13,250 bases of DNA from UMGS1933 sp045593405 (GTDB taxonomy: Bacteria > Bacillota > Clostridia > TANB77 > CAG-508): the NCBI GenBank assembly GCA_045593405.1, contig JAZNWN010000039.1, forward strand, positions 1-13,250. The letters are read 5' to 3'. The translations under genes were made by a program, and so were the position numbers. Below, piece after piece: positions 1 to 7,302 of the stretch (position 1 is its first letter; each line of letters starts with the position of its first letter). The notes beneath the pieces are model-generated. The model saw nothing but the letters and a program-made list of their open reading frames with translations. It had not been told where the DNA came from and ran no database searches.

Positions 1-1310
1 ATTTGCTGCTTTCCATTTTCTAACTCTTGCTTTCCTGTACTTATTCCATTTTCTATTTCTTTTATTCCTGCTTCTAATGTTTGTTTTGTTGTCTGTAATT
101 CTTTAATTTTATTTTCAAGTGTTGTTTTTTGTCCTTCATACATTTGTTTTTGTTCAATAGTTAATGTTGTATCTTTCAATAGATCTACTATTGAATTATA
201 TTGTGTTTGTAATGTTGGTATTGTTGTATTTATTGTATCCAAATTAGTTTGCATTTCTTGTTTTTGTTTTTCAAATTCTTGAAAAGTAGTATTATTTAAT
301 TCTTGTTCGTTTATCTGTAGTTGCTCTTTTGCATTATCTATTTCTTTTTGAGCATTTGCAAATTGTGTATCTGCATTTTTCTTATTTTTGTTTATCTCTG
401 CTTCTCCATTTTGGATTTCAGTTCTTGCATTTGCTAATTCTTTTTCTGCATCTGCTATTTTTGATTCTGCATCTGCTTTTTGAGTATTTAATTCATTTTC
501 TGCATCTGATACTTTTTCGTTTGCTATATTCACTAATGCTTGTTGTCTTGCATTTTCTCTTTCTTCTTTAATTGTTTCAATATTTTGTTTTACTTCTTCT
601 ATGTAATCTTCATATTTCTCATTAGAAGTTGTATATTCTTTTGCATTTTCTACTGTAATATAAATACTTGTATAAATATCTTTTGCATTTATATTTTCAT
701 TAGCTGTATATATGTAATAATTTATTGTTCCTGAACCTAAATTACTTGTTCCTCTATCTCTCGAAATATATAATGGACTTTTTATTGTTCCTGTTATAGT
801 AAGTTCCTTGTTCTTTAAAACAGCAATTTCATCTCCGTTATCATTTGTAGTATCTTCAATTTCTATTATAACTTTATCTCCTATTTGTTTGTTGTTAGCT
901 GTTAAAAAACTAGGTTCTACTAAACACTCACTTTCGTTTTGTGGTAAATTACCTTCTAGCAAAACTGGATTGTTTACTCCTGACAATGATATTACTTTTG
1001 CTACAATCTCACTATTTTCAGTTTGTATTTTCCCATCTACTTCATAACTTCCATAAATATTTTCTACATTTTCTATTTTAGACAATTCTTCAATATCTTC
1101 ATTTGTCAATCCTAGTGTTGATATTATTTGTATGTCATATACATTTTGGTCATCATAATATTTATCTATTGTATCTACCATATCTGGTGATGATGCTCTT
1201 AAGCCTGCAAAAAAACCAACTCCAAGAAAAGCCATTAATAATATTGATATAAATCTTTTGTATGTATTTTTTATTTCTTTTATACTATCTTTAAATAATG
1301 CTTTTTTCAT
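1..1310 (-). CDS. FtsX/MacB-type ABC transporter permease with long coiled coil, C-terminus beyond the window
   Basis: This is the membrane subunit of an ABC exporter and pairs with the ATPase just upstream. About 436 codons are open and run off the left edge with no stop. The protein starts MKKALFKDSIKEIKNTYKRF. One membrane segment follows at about residues 18-38, then an extracytoplasmic MacB/FtsX-like domain to about residue 230. From about 235 onward there is an Ala/Glu/Lys/Gln/Asn-rich coiled coil with degenerate heptads such as SDAENEL and IADAEKELANA. The remaining membrane segments and FtsX domains should lie outside the window. Large Clostridial FtsX-family permeases of about 1,100 residues have this layout. 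The ATG at 1310 sits about 14 nt from the AGGAG site; an in-frame TTG at 1319 is better spaced and could be the true start. Substrate unknown. Confidence 0.88.
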   Translation of the reverse strand, partial: MKKALFKDSIKEIKNTYKRFISILLMAFLGVGFFAGLRASSPDMVDTIDKYYDDQNVYDIQIISTLGLTNEDIEELSKIENVENIYGSYEVDGKIQTENSEIVAKVISLSGVNNPVLLEGNLPQNESECLVEPSFLTANNKQIGDKVIIEIEDTTNDNGDEIAVLKNKELTITGTIKSPLYISRDRGTSNLGSGTINYYIYTANENINAKDIYTSIYITVENAKEYTTSNEKYEDYIEEVKQNIETIKEERENARQQALVNIANEKVSDAENELNTQKADAESKIADAEKELANARTEIQNGEAEINKNKKNADTQFANAQKEIDNAKEQLQINEQELNNTTFQEFEKQKQEMQTNLDTINTTIPTLQTQYNSIVDLLKDTTLTIEQKQMYEGQKTTLENKIKELQTTKQTLEAGIKEIENGISTGKQELENGKQQ

Positions 1311-1349
1311 TATTATCAACTTCTCTCCTTTTCTTTAATATAAGTAGCT

Positions 1350-2051
1350 TTACCATTCTATTTTTTCTACTGGCAATGGATTTTGATTTTTTTCAATTTT
1401 CTCTACAGAACCATTTTTAAAATAGATAACCTTGTCAGCCATTGGTGCGATTGCTGTATTATGAGTTATTATTAATACTGTCATTTTCTCTTTTCTACAT
1501 GTATCTTGCAATAATTTTAATATTTGCTTTCCTGTTTTGTAATCCAATGCTCCTGTAGGTTCATCACATAGCAATAGTTTTGGATTTTTAGCAATTGCTC
1601 TTGCTATTGCAACTCTTTGTTGTTCTCCCCCAGATAATTGTGATGGGAAGTTATTTTTTCTTTCTGATAATCCCACTTTATTTAATACATCTTCTGGATC
1701 TAAAGAATTTTCGCAAATTTGTGTTGCTAATTCTATATTTTCTTTAGCAGTTAAGTTCTGCACTAAATTATAAAATTGGAATACAAAACCAATATCTTCT
1801 CTTCTATATTTTATTAATTCTTTCCCTTTTAGCTTTGTTACATCTTTTTTATCAACTATTACTCTTCCAGATGTTGCAGTATCCATTCCACCTAAAATAT
1901 TTAAAGTAGTAGTTTTTCCCGCACCACTTGGTCCTACTATTACTACAAGTTCTCCTTCATCTACTGAAAAAGATGTGTTATTTAAGGCATTTATAGTAAC
2001 CTCACCCATCTTATATTCTTTTTTTACATTATCAAATTCAATATATGACAT
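1350..2051 (-). CDS. ABC transporter ATP-binding protein, MacB/LolD-like
   Basis: This is the cytoplasmic nucleotide-binding subunit that powers the permease 39 nt downstream. Numbered from the ATG at 2051 (233 residues), it shows Walker A GPSGAGKT at 40-47, Q-loop Gln92, signature LSGGEQQ at 139-145, Walker B ending in D163-E164, the D-loop GALD and switch His197 in ITHN. Length and the GPSGAGKTT motif fit the MacB/LolD/BceA group that works with FtsX-type permeases. An ATG 12 nt upstream (2063) gives 237 residues, but the SD GGAGGA lies inside that extension, 5 nt before ATG 2051, so 2051 is preferred. The gene is first in its transcript, behind the direct-repeat promoter at 2087-2120 and after the terminator at 2123-2151. 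It is probably under control of the two-component system at 7303-9095. Confidence 0.95.
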   Translation of the reverse strand: MSYIEFDNVKKEYKMGEVTINALNNTSFSVDEGELVVIVGPSGAGKTTTLNILGGMDTATSGRVIVDKKDVTKLKGKELIKYRREDIGFVFQFYNLVQNLTAKENIELATQICENSLDPEDVLNKVGLSERKNNFPSQLSGGEQQRVAIARAIAKNPKLLLCDEPTGALDYKTGKQILKLLQDTCRKEKMTVLIITHNTAIAPMADKVIYFKNGSVEKIEKNQNPLPVEKIEW

Positions 2052-2055
2052 TTTT

Positions 2056-2061
2056 TCCTCC
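2056..2061 (-). promoter_or_regulatory. Shine-Dalgarno site that fixes the ABC ATPase start
   Basis: On the minus strand GGAGGA is followed by a run of A and then the ATG at 2051. The site overlaps the codons after the alternative ATG at 2063, and that ATG has no purine-rich site upstream (only AT-rich sequence). This favours 2051 as the start. Confidence 0.7.
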
Positions 2062-2086
2062 ATAAAATTATAATTATACTCTTACT

Positions 2087-2120
2087 ATTTTACTACAAAA
2101 TAATGAACAAAGTGTGAACT
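2087..2120 (-). promoter_or_regulatory. Direct-repeat operator and promoter of the ABC exporter unit
   Basis: Read on the minus strand, AGTTCA-N6-GTTCAT (2120 to 2103) is an 11-bp direct repeat of GTTCA. Exactly 10 bp later comes TAAAAT (2092-2087), a -10 candidate. There is no good -35 hexamer at normal spacing, which fits an activator-dependent promoter where the regulator replaces -35 contacts. The same arrangement and spacing occurs before the response regulator gene at 9183-9216. TATAAT copies at 2067-2078 are alternative -10 boxes but have no suitable -35. Binding by the local response regulator is inferred. Confidence 0.6.
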
Positions 2121-2122
2121 GC

Positions 2123-2151
2123 AAAAAAGACATAGAATTTCTATGCCTTTT
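2123..2151 (-). terminator. Rho-independent terminator of the eight-gene lipid operon
   Basis: On the minus strand AAAAGGCATAG pairs with CTATGTCTTTT around the loop AAATT. The stem is 11 bp if one G-U pair is allowed, and it runs into a stretch of six T. It begins 11 nt after the stop codon of the DUF2238-like gene and ends 2 nt before the operator of the ABC unit. It therefore separates the two transcripts cleanly. Confidence 0.8.
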
Positions 2152-2162
2152 AATATTGTTTT

Positions 2163-2864
2163 TTACACTTCAGTTTTAGCTTTTAGTTCAGCATTTTTAA
2201 TTCTCTCTGATTCAAACCATTCATCAAAATAATCATTAAATAATGTATCTTTTTTCTTTTTCATATAGAACCATCCCCAAACACAAGCAATTATTGCTCC
2301 TATAGTATCTACAATTAAATCATTCATTGTATCTACTAAACCATCTTGCCCAGGCATCCTAAACTTCTGCATATTATATCCAAGTAATCTATCAGCTCCA
2401 TATTCAAAGAATTCCCAAAATACACCCATTGTTATTGCAAAGCAAAATGCTACAACTATAACAAAAGCTGGACTTAAATTTACATTTTTATCTCCATTCT
2501 CATTTAATAAGTAAACAAAAAGGAAACCAACTAATCCAAGTACAACTCCTGATGTAGTGTGAAGCATAGTATCCCACCAAGAAATTTTATCATAAAAGCC
2601 ATGTATTTCTCCTAATACTTGTGCTGCAAATATAAATAATGTAATTGTTATTTCTAAGCGATTAGGTAAATATACTCCAAATCTTTTCTTTAATATACTT
2701 GGAAAATATGTTAATATAAAAGTTAAAATAATGATAAGTGTATTACTATGATCTATATTAATACAACCTCTTATAAACATAATAATTAAAGCTAATCTTA
2801 CTAAGTTTGTTACAATCATACTAATTTTGTTATTTCGGTAAAATTGTTCATTGGTCTTTTTCAT
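2163..2864 (-). CDS. DUF2238/YjdF-like polytopic membrane protein
   Basis: A 233-residue integral membrane protein of unknown function. About six hydrophobic segments are visible (near residues 17-33, 41-56, 70-86, 103-121, 132-149 and 184-200), followed by a charged cytoplasmic-looking tail. Conserved polar motifs sit at membrane edges: WWDTMLH at 96-102, WEFFEYG at 150-156, and LVDTMNDLIVDTIG at 176-189. These match my recollection of the DUF2238 family (E. coli YjdF), whose activity is not established. The acidic/His motifs could bind metal or form a catalytic site, but that is inference. A GTG at 2867 gives one extra residue; ATG 2864 sits 8 nt from AGGGGG and is preferred. It is the last gene of the operon, 27 nt after the lipid kinase gene and just before the terminator. 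Confidence 0.8.
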   Translation of the reverse strand: MKKTNEQFYRNNKISMIVTNLVRLALIIMFIRGCINIDHSNTLIIILTFILTYFPSILKKRFGVYLPNRLEITITLFIFAAQVLGEIHGFYDKISWWDTMLHTTSGVVLGLVGFLFVYLLNENGDKNVNLSPAFVIVVAFCFAITMGVFWEFFEYGADRLLGYNMQKFRMPGQDGLVDTMNDLIVDTIGAIIACVWGWFYMKKKKDTLFNDYFDEWFESERIKNAELKAKTEV

Positions 2865-2891
2865 CACAAATTCCCCCTATAAAACACTAAC

Positions 2892-3791
2892 TTATTTTTC
2901 GTTTGGTGGTATTAGATATTCTATATATTGTTTTTCAACATGTATTGCTACTTCACTTTTTGCTCCTCCATATTCACCATCTATAGACCATTCAATTGGC
3001 TCGTTACATTTTATACTTAAATCAGATGTTTCAAAATAATATATGTTATTATCTTCCAAATTTCCTCTTAAAACCTTTAATATTAATCCTATTGTTTGTA
3101 TAAAGTTCTTTGGTTTTTTTACAAAAATAGCTTCAAATTTCCCATCATCAAATTTAACACTTTTATTTTTTAGTAAATTGTAACCACCTATATATTTGGA
3201 ATTACTTATACTCCCATAAAAGAATTCATCTGCTATTTTTTCTGTTTCAGTTTGTATTTCTAATTTATAAGTTTTAAAATTAAATATGTCTTTTATTCCA
3301 GAAAGTGTATATGCCAATTTCCCAATTTTTCGTTTTAACACATTGCTTGTCTTATAAGATGATTTAGAGAATATTCCGAATGCTGCTACATAGTTAAATA
3401 TATGTTCATCTATCAAACCTATATCTACTTTTTTTGAACGATATTCAAATATATTTTTTGATATGTGTAATTTATCAAATGAAACATTTAAACTTTTAGC
3501 AAAATCATTTGTAGTCCCTACAGGAATAAATCCAATGCATACCTTTCTATCTGTTTCGCAAATTCCTTGTATTACTTGATTTAATGTTCCATCTCCGCCA
3601 CATACTAAAATAACATCACAATATTCTTTGTAATTTTTTATAATATTATAAGCATCATTTTCGATAGTTGTATATTCTATTTGTGTTTGAAAATTAGATT
3701 CTTCTAAGTTCTCTACTATTTGTGGTATGTATTTTTTTATATTTTGTTTTCCAGCTACTTCGTTTACTATTATTAAAACTTTAAATTTCAT
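2892..3791 (-). CDS. Diacylglycerol kinase family lipid kinase (YegS/DgkB-like)
   Basis: A soluble kinase of 299 residues expected to phosphorylate a membrane lipid (diacylglycerol or a related lipid) with ATP at the inner membrane face. The family's nucleotide-binding motif GGDGTLN is at 65-71, and the second motif GFIPVGTTNDFAKSL is at 87-101, with VDIG further on. The C-terminal half carries the SIDGE motif (WSIDGEYGG) near the end, as in YegS/DgkB proteins. Length is normal for the family (about 290-310). The ATG at 3791 lies 6 nt after the upstream acyltransferase stop; a TTG at 3794 is possible but adds only one residue. Its product, phosphatidate, is also the product of PlsC acyltransferases, and two PlsC-like genes lie in the same operon. 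The exact substrate cannot be read from sequence. Confidence 0.92.
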   Translation of the reverse strand: MKFKVLIIVNEVAGKQNIKKYIPQIVENLEESNFQTQIEYTTIENDAYNIIKNYKEYCDVILVCGGDGTLNQVIQGICETDRKVCIGFIPVGTTNDFAKSLNVSFDKLHISKNIFEYRSKKVDIGLIDEHIFNYVAAFGIFSKSSYKTSNVLKRKIGKLAYTLSGIKDIFNFKTYKLEIQTETEKIADEFFYGSISNSKYIGGYNLLKNKSVKFDDGKFEAIFVKKPKNFIQTIGLILKVLRGNLEDNNIYYFETSDLSIKCNEPIEWSIDGEYGGAKSEVAIHVEKQYIEYLIPPNEK

Positions 3792-3797
3792 CAACTT

Positions 3798-4718
3798 CTA
3801 CATTCCTTCTTTTTGCATAATTTCCCCTTCATTCATACTATCACTATCTTTTGATTTTTCTTTATCAAATCTAACCCATCCTGCAATATCTTCTTTATTA
3901 AAAGTGTAATCTAGTTTTTTATTATATGCACTCTCATATGCTTGTTTCTTTTGTTCGTAATCTTTTTCCATCATTTCTATACTGTTTTCTTTAGCTGTTT
4001 TATTAGGATCTGGATATATTGGTGGCAACACATGTAGAATATGCTTTACTGCAAAAAATTCATAGTTATATTTTTCATCTTCATCTATAATTTCTGTAAA
4101 ACAAGATATAATTGGTACATTATTTTTAGCAGCATAATAATATGCTCCTTGTTTTAGTGGTCTTGGTTTCCTATAATTAAACCACATTTCTTCTTCTGGG
4201 TATATTAAGATATAGTCATTCTTCTTTAATTTACTTTTAATGAATTTTGCGAATTGCTTCTTCATAAAACTAACTTGCTTACTTAATGGAATTGTGTCTG
4301 AATAATTCATCAAAAATCCAATAAAGCCTTCCATTGCAAAATTAGATACTTGACTTACAATATATAATCTTTTCTTTCCTAATTTTCTTATTAATTTTTG
4401 AATAATTAAATTGTCTAAAGGATTAAAATGATTACTTGTAATTATTGCTCCTGTCTTGATGTCTTTAATATTTTCAATTCCTTCAATTTTAGTATCTTTA
4501 TTTATAATTTTAGTGGCAATAAATATTATTATTCTTGCAAATTTAGTTTTTATTTTATAAGATATTTTGTCTTGATTTTTTATATATCTTTCTATAATTT
4601 GTTCTTCTTGTTTTTGTGTTAATTTAGGATCGCCAATTTCTACCTTTGTGTTATATTCACCTTTTTCTGTTGCTTTCTTTATATTATTTATAACCTTATC
4701 TTTACTAATCCCTATCAT
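3798..4718 (-). CDS. PlsC-family acyltransferase (lysophosphatidate acyltransferase-like), canonical HX4D
   Basis: Likely transfers a fatty acyl group to a lysophospholipid or other hydroxylated lipid at the inner membrane face. The catalytic block I is NHFNPLD at 96-102, giving the canonical HX4D with His97 and Asp102. Acyl-acceptor block III is replaced by YPEEEMW at 173-179, a common variant of the family's EGTR region, and GAYYYAAKNNVPIISCF at 191-207 matches the block IV region. A hydrophobic stretch near 60-72 may anchor it. At 306 residues it is longer than a minimal PlsC (about 240); the extra length is a charged N-terminus of about 50 and a charged tail. Its ATG overlaps the stop of the upstream GT8 gene (ATGA), so translation is probably coupled. 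Acceptor unknown; glycolipid acylation is possible. Confidence 0.9.
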   Translation of the reverse strand: MIGISKDKVINNIKKATEKGEYNTKVEIGDPKLTQKQEEQIIERYIKNQDKISYKIKTKFARIIIFIATKIINKDTKIEGIENIKDIKTGAIITSNHFNPLDNLIIQKLIRKLGKKRLYIVSQVSNFAMEGFIGFLMNYSDTIPLSKQVSFMKKQFAKFIKSKLKKNDYILIYPEEEMWFNYRKPRPLKQGAYYYAAKNNVPIISCFTEIIDEDEKYNYEFFAVKHILHVLPPIYPDPNKTAKENSIEMMEKDYEQKKQAYESAYNKKLDYTFNKEDIAGWVRFDKEKSKDSDSMNEGEIMQKEGM

Positions 4719-5674
4719 ATGCGTATTTGTTCTCCTCTTTCCATTACTTTTTTAAAAGTAACTTCATTATCTGACATTTTTCCACCTTTACTTACTAACA
4801 CACCTAAACATTCTCTATCTGATTGTTTTTGTTCTTCTGAATAATTGTTTTTAAACTCAACAATTTGTTCATAATATTTAGTTTGTTTTGCATACTTCCA
4901 AAAATATTCTTCGTATTGTATGTTATCGTAACACCAAGGTTTTTGAAAAAGGTTGTAATGAATAAGATTTGGATTTGATAATGGTTCTTTACCTTCTGTT
5001 GGCATAGCATCCCAACTTTCATCTAAGTATAGTATTTTTCCATTACACATAGCATTTAAGTAATCTTGATCTGGTGCTATACAATCAAAATGATATTTAT
5101 TAAGTAGAGTAAGAAATTTTTTAGTAAACTCTTTTTCTCTCATTTCTTTTAAGTTCATTAATAATACACCTGAATTTACATATTCATATCTACTAACTCC
5201 TACTGCTTCTTCCATATATTTTGCAAGTTCTGGAACATCCACAACAGACTTGTCCGCACATGCTCCAACAAGGTTACTACCCAATTCATGATTATATAAT
5301 TTTGAAATATCTCCAGGAACGACTACATCACTATCAATATAAATACCTTTATCATATTCTGGAAACATATCAGGAATAAATAATCTAAAATATATTGTAA
5401 GTGTAAAATAATCACATCTTAGCCTGTTTTCTACTCTATCTGTAATAGTTTCAAGTCCATCTTTCATATATACAAATTTAATTTCAAATCCTTCTTTTGA
5501 AAGTGAAGATATTTTCTCCATATTCTCTTTATTTAGTTCTTGATGAAGAACTATAAGTTTATAATTATAATCTTTTGAAGCATTTTCTATAATTGATTTA
5601 ATTGCAACACTAATATATGGTGCATAACTATTATCTATTGTAAAAAATATTGGTATTTCTTTTTTTGGTATCAT
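4715..5674 (-). CDS. Glycosyltransferase family 8 protein (second copy)
   Basis: A 319-residue retaining glycosyltransferase of GT-A fold that should transfer a hexose from a UDP-sugar. The N-terminus IPIFFTIDNSYAPYISVAI matches the GT8 nucleotide-binding start. The metal-binding DXD is D114-S115-D116 in YIDSDVVV. YVNSGVLLMNL and APDQDYLN follow, and HYNLFQKPWCYD matches the C-terminal His/Lys donor-binding region (HxxxxxKPW). There is no membrane segment or signal peptide, so it acts in the cytoplasm or on the inner membrane surface. Its ATG overlaps the upstream GT8 stop (TAATG) and is preceded by AAGGGGG at 7 nt. The two GT8 genes are adjacent but clearly diverged, so they may add different sugars. 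GT8 members near PlsC and lipid kinase genes suggest a lipid or envelope acceptor, which is inference. Confidence 0.92.
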   Translation of the reverse strand: MIPKKEIPIFFTIDNSYAPYISVAIKSIIENASKDYNYKLIVLHQELNKENMEKISSLSKEGFEIKFVYMKDGLETITDRVENRLRCDYFTLTIYFRLFIPDMFPEYDKGIYIDSDVVVPGDISKLYNHELGSNLVGACADKSVVDVPELAKYMEEAVGVSRYEYVNSGVLLMNLKEMREKEFTKKFLTLLNKYHFDCIAPDQDYLNAMCNGKILYLDESWDAMPTEGKEPLSNPNLIHYNLFQKPWCYDNIQYEEYFWKYAKQTKYYEQIVEFKNNYSEEQKQSDRECLGVLVSKGGKMSDNEVTFKKVMERGEQIRI

Positions 5675-6516
5675 TATATTTCCCCCTTAACTAATTCCAT
5701 TTCTTTAATCATTGTTTCATATTCTTCGAAAATATCATCATATTCTCTAATTTTTAATTCATTGTGTACTCTTTCAATATGCCAAGGCTTAATTGTAAGA
5801 GCATGAAACCATGGAAAAAATCTAAAACTTGTTGTGAAATGTTGAAAAACTGTATCTTTATGAAGTTTTCGCTGTTCATTGTATTTTCTCGCTACTATCT
5901 TTTTGGTTGTAGCTAGTTTATTAATTGCTGACTGATCTGGCATAAACATTTCTTCATCTCTACACATTTCTCTACATTTTTCAAATAATTTTGTTTCTCT
6001 TATTTTAGTTAAGTTAAGCAACAATACACCTGAATTGATGTAATCAAATTTTAAAATATTATTTTTAAAGAACCATTTTCCATAATAATCTAATACACCA
6101 ATTAGTTCATGTTTACTTACATCTTGATTATAAAATTCACTACAATCTTTTCTACAAATAACATCAGTATCTAAATAAAGTATTCTGCCTGTTATTTCTG
6201 GAATTTTATCTACAAATAATCGCAGCATACAATATGGTGTAAATCTAGTTCCCATATTTTTTACTGGCATTTCTTCTTTGAACTTTTCTGTTATATCTAT
6301 TTTCTTTATAAAATTTTCTTTATTTTCCTTTTTTACTCTTTCATTAAGGAAATTTATTATTGAATCTGAAATAGCTTTAAATTCTTTTTTTTCGTTTTGT
6401 ATATTCATTGTTAGCACATATATATGTAATTCCTCTTTTACATTTTTTAATAATGAAAGTGTCGAAATTACTAATCCATTTTCAATGTTCTCATCCCCAC
6501 AATATAAAATATTCAT
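5674..6516 (-). CDS. Glycosyltransferase family 8 protein (first copy)
   Basis: A 280-residue GT8-type glycosyltransferase, predicted UDP-sugar dependent. It starts directly with MNILYCGDENIENGL, the family's N-terminal strand. The DXD is D116-T117-D118 in ILYLDTDVI. DYINSGVLLLNL follows, then MPDQSAIN, then a C-terminal TIKPWH that places Lys-Pro-Trp-His where GT8 enzymes bind the UDP diphosphate. It is about 40 residues shorter than its neighbour and only distantly similar outside the motifs. No membrane segment is seen; the tail is acidic and charged. The gene starts 3 nt after the upstream acyltransferase stop, with the SD AAAGGGG inside that gene's end, so translation is likely coupled. 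Confidence 0.92.
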   Translation of the reverse strand: MNILYCGDENIENGLVISTLSLLKNVKEELHIYVLTMNIQNEKKEFKAISDSIINFLNERVKKENKENFIKKIDITEKFKEEMPVKNMGTRFTPYCMLRLFVDKIPEITGRILYLDTDVICRKDCSEFYNQDVSKHELIGVLDYYGKWFFKNNILKFDYINSGVLLLNLTKIRETKLFEKCREMCRDEEMFMPDQSAINKLATTKKIVARKYNEQRKLHKDTVFQHFTTSFRFFPWFHALTIKPWHIERVHNELKIREYDDIFEEYETMIKEMELVKGEI

Positions 6517-6519
6517 TTT

Positions 6520-7293
6520 TTATTCCCCTTTGTACTTTATATATTCGTATGTACTATTCTTACTTCTATTTTGCATACATTCATATATTTCTTGGCAAAT
6601 TTTTTCTTCATTTTCTTTTTTCGTTAATGTATTGTCTGAGATAAACGGTCCATCTATATACACCACTATTCCAGGTTTCTTTCCAAATTTTCTTTTGTAA
6701 TATGTTGTTGTCATACAAAATGATGGAACATTACAATTAACTGGAAATTTAAAAGATGTACTTGGAAAAGGTCTGATTTTTGTATAATATTCCCATACAT
6801 GAGCTTCTGGATAAATTACAACACATTTCTTTTGTTCTATTCTTTTAATAATTGCATCATAAAGTTTTTTAGTTCCTTTTATCCCCTCTGGTACAGGTAA
6901 AGCTCCTAGCATTGGAAGTAAAGGTCCTATTCCTGCCACTCCTAAATTTGCTGGACTAACTACTACATATATTCTTTTAGTACCACAAGCATATGCTGGA
7001 ATAAAAATATCACCAATTGGTTGTGTATGATTCCCATATAAGAAATATCCTTGTTTGTTGTATTTTTTCAGTATGTTTTTGTTTTTTATTTTTACATGTA
7101 AAGCAAATTTATAATAAAAGAAACCAAATACTTTTGCTAAAAAATATAATATTTTAGAGACTAATCGAAAAAATATATTATTATTTATCCATTTGTAATT
7201 TTCTTTTAGCTTATAGTTTTGGTTCTTACTTTCTATAAAATCATCATTAAATGATTTATAGTAATATGTTTTTTGTGCTTTATTACTTGCCAT
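6520..7293 (-). CDS. PlsC-like acyltransferase with an atypical HX5D motif
   Basis: A 257-residue membrane-associated acyltransferase-like protein. A hydrophobic stretch at about 45-65 precedes the active-site region. The block I site reads NHTQPIGD at 88-95, so His89 and Asp95 are separated by five residues instead of the usual four. Downstream, VVSPANLGVAGIGPLLPMLG fits block II and YPEAHVWEYYTKIRPF at 161-176 fits block III; the same YPE..VW pattern is seen in the other acyltransferase at 3798-4718. The protein is near normal PlsC length. It lies between the histidine kinase (gap 9 nt) and the first GT8 gene (3 nt), with an SD GAGGGG very close to the ATG. It may still be an acyltransferase with a shifted catalytic dyad, or may have changed acceptor. 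The activity is less certain than for the second copy. Confidence 0.85.
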   Translation of the reverse strand: MASNKAQKTYYYKSFNDDFIESKNQNYKLKENYKWINNNIFFRLVSKILYFLAKVFGFFYYKFALHVKIKNKNILKKYNKQGYFLYGNHTQPIGDIFIPAYACGTKRIYVVVSPANLGVAGIGPLLPMLGALPVPEGIKGTKKLYDAIIKRIEQKKCVVIYPEAHVWEYYTKIRPFPSTSFKFPVNCNVPSFCMTTTYYKRKFGKKPGIVVYIDGPFISDNTLTKKENEEKICQEIYECMQNRSKNSTYEYIKYKGE

Positions 7294-7302
7294 ATTCCCC
7301 TC

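Noticed and set aside
1..620. Repetitive T-rich sequence with recurring gcatttgc/tctgcat words that looks like a repeat array
   Set aside because: It translates on the minus strand as the degenerate heptads of the permease coiled coil; repeats are imperfect and without regular spacers, so it is not a CRISPR array or tandem DNA repeat.
2067..2078. TATAATTATAAT as the main -10 of the ABC unit
   Set aside because: Good -10 sequence but no acceptable -35 at 15-19 bp, and the spacing to the operator does not match the second promoter. TAAAAT at 2087-2092 matches in both. It remains a secondary possibility.
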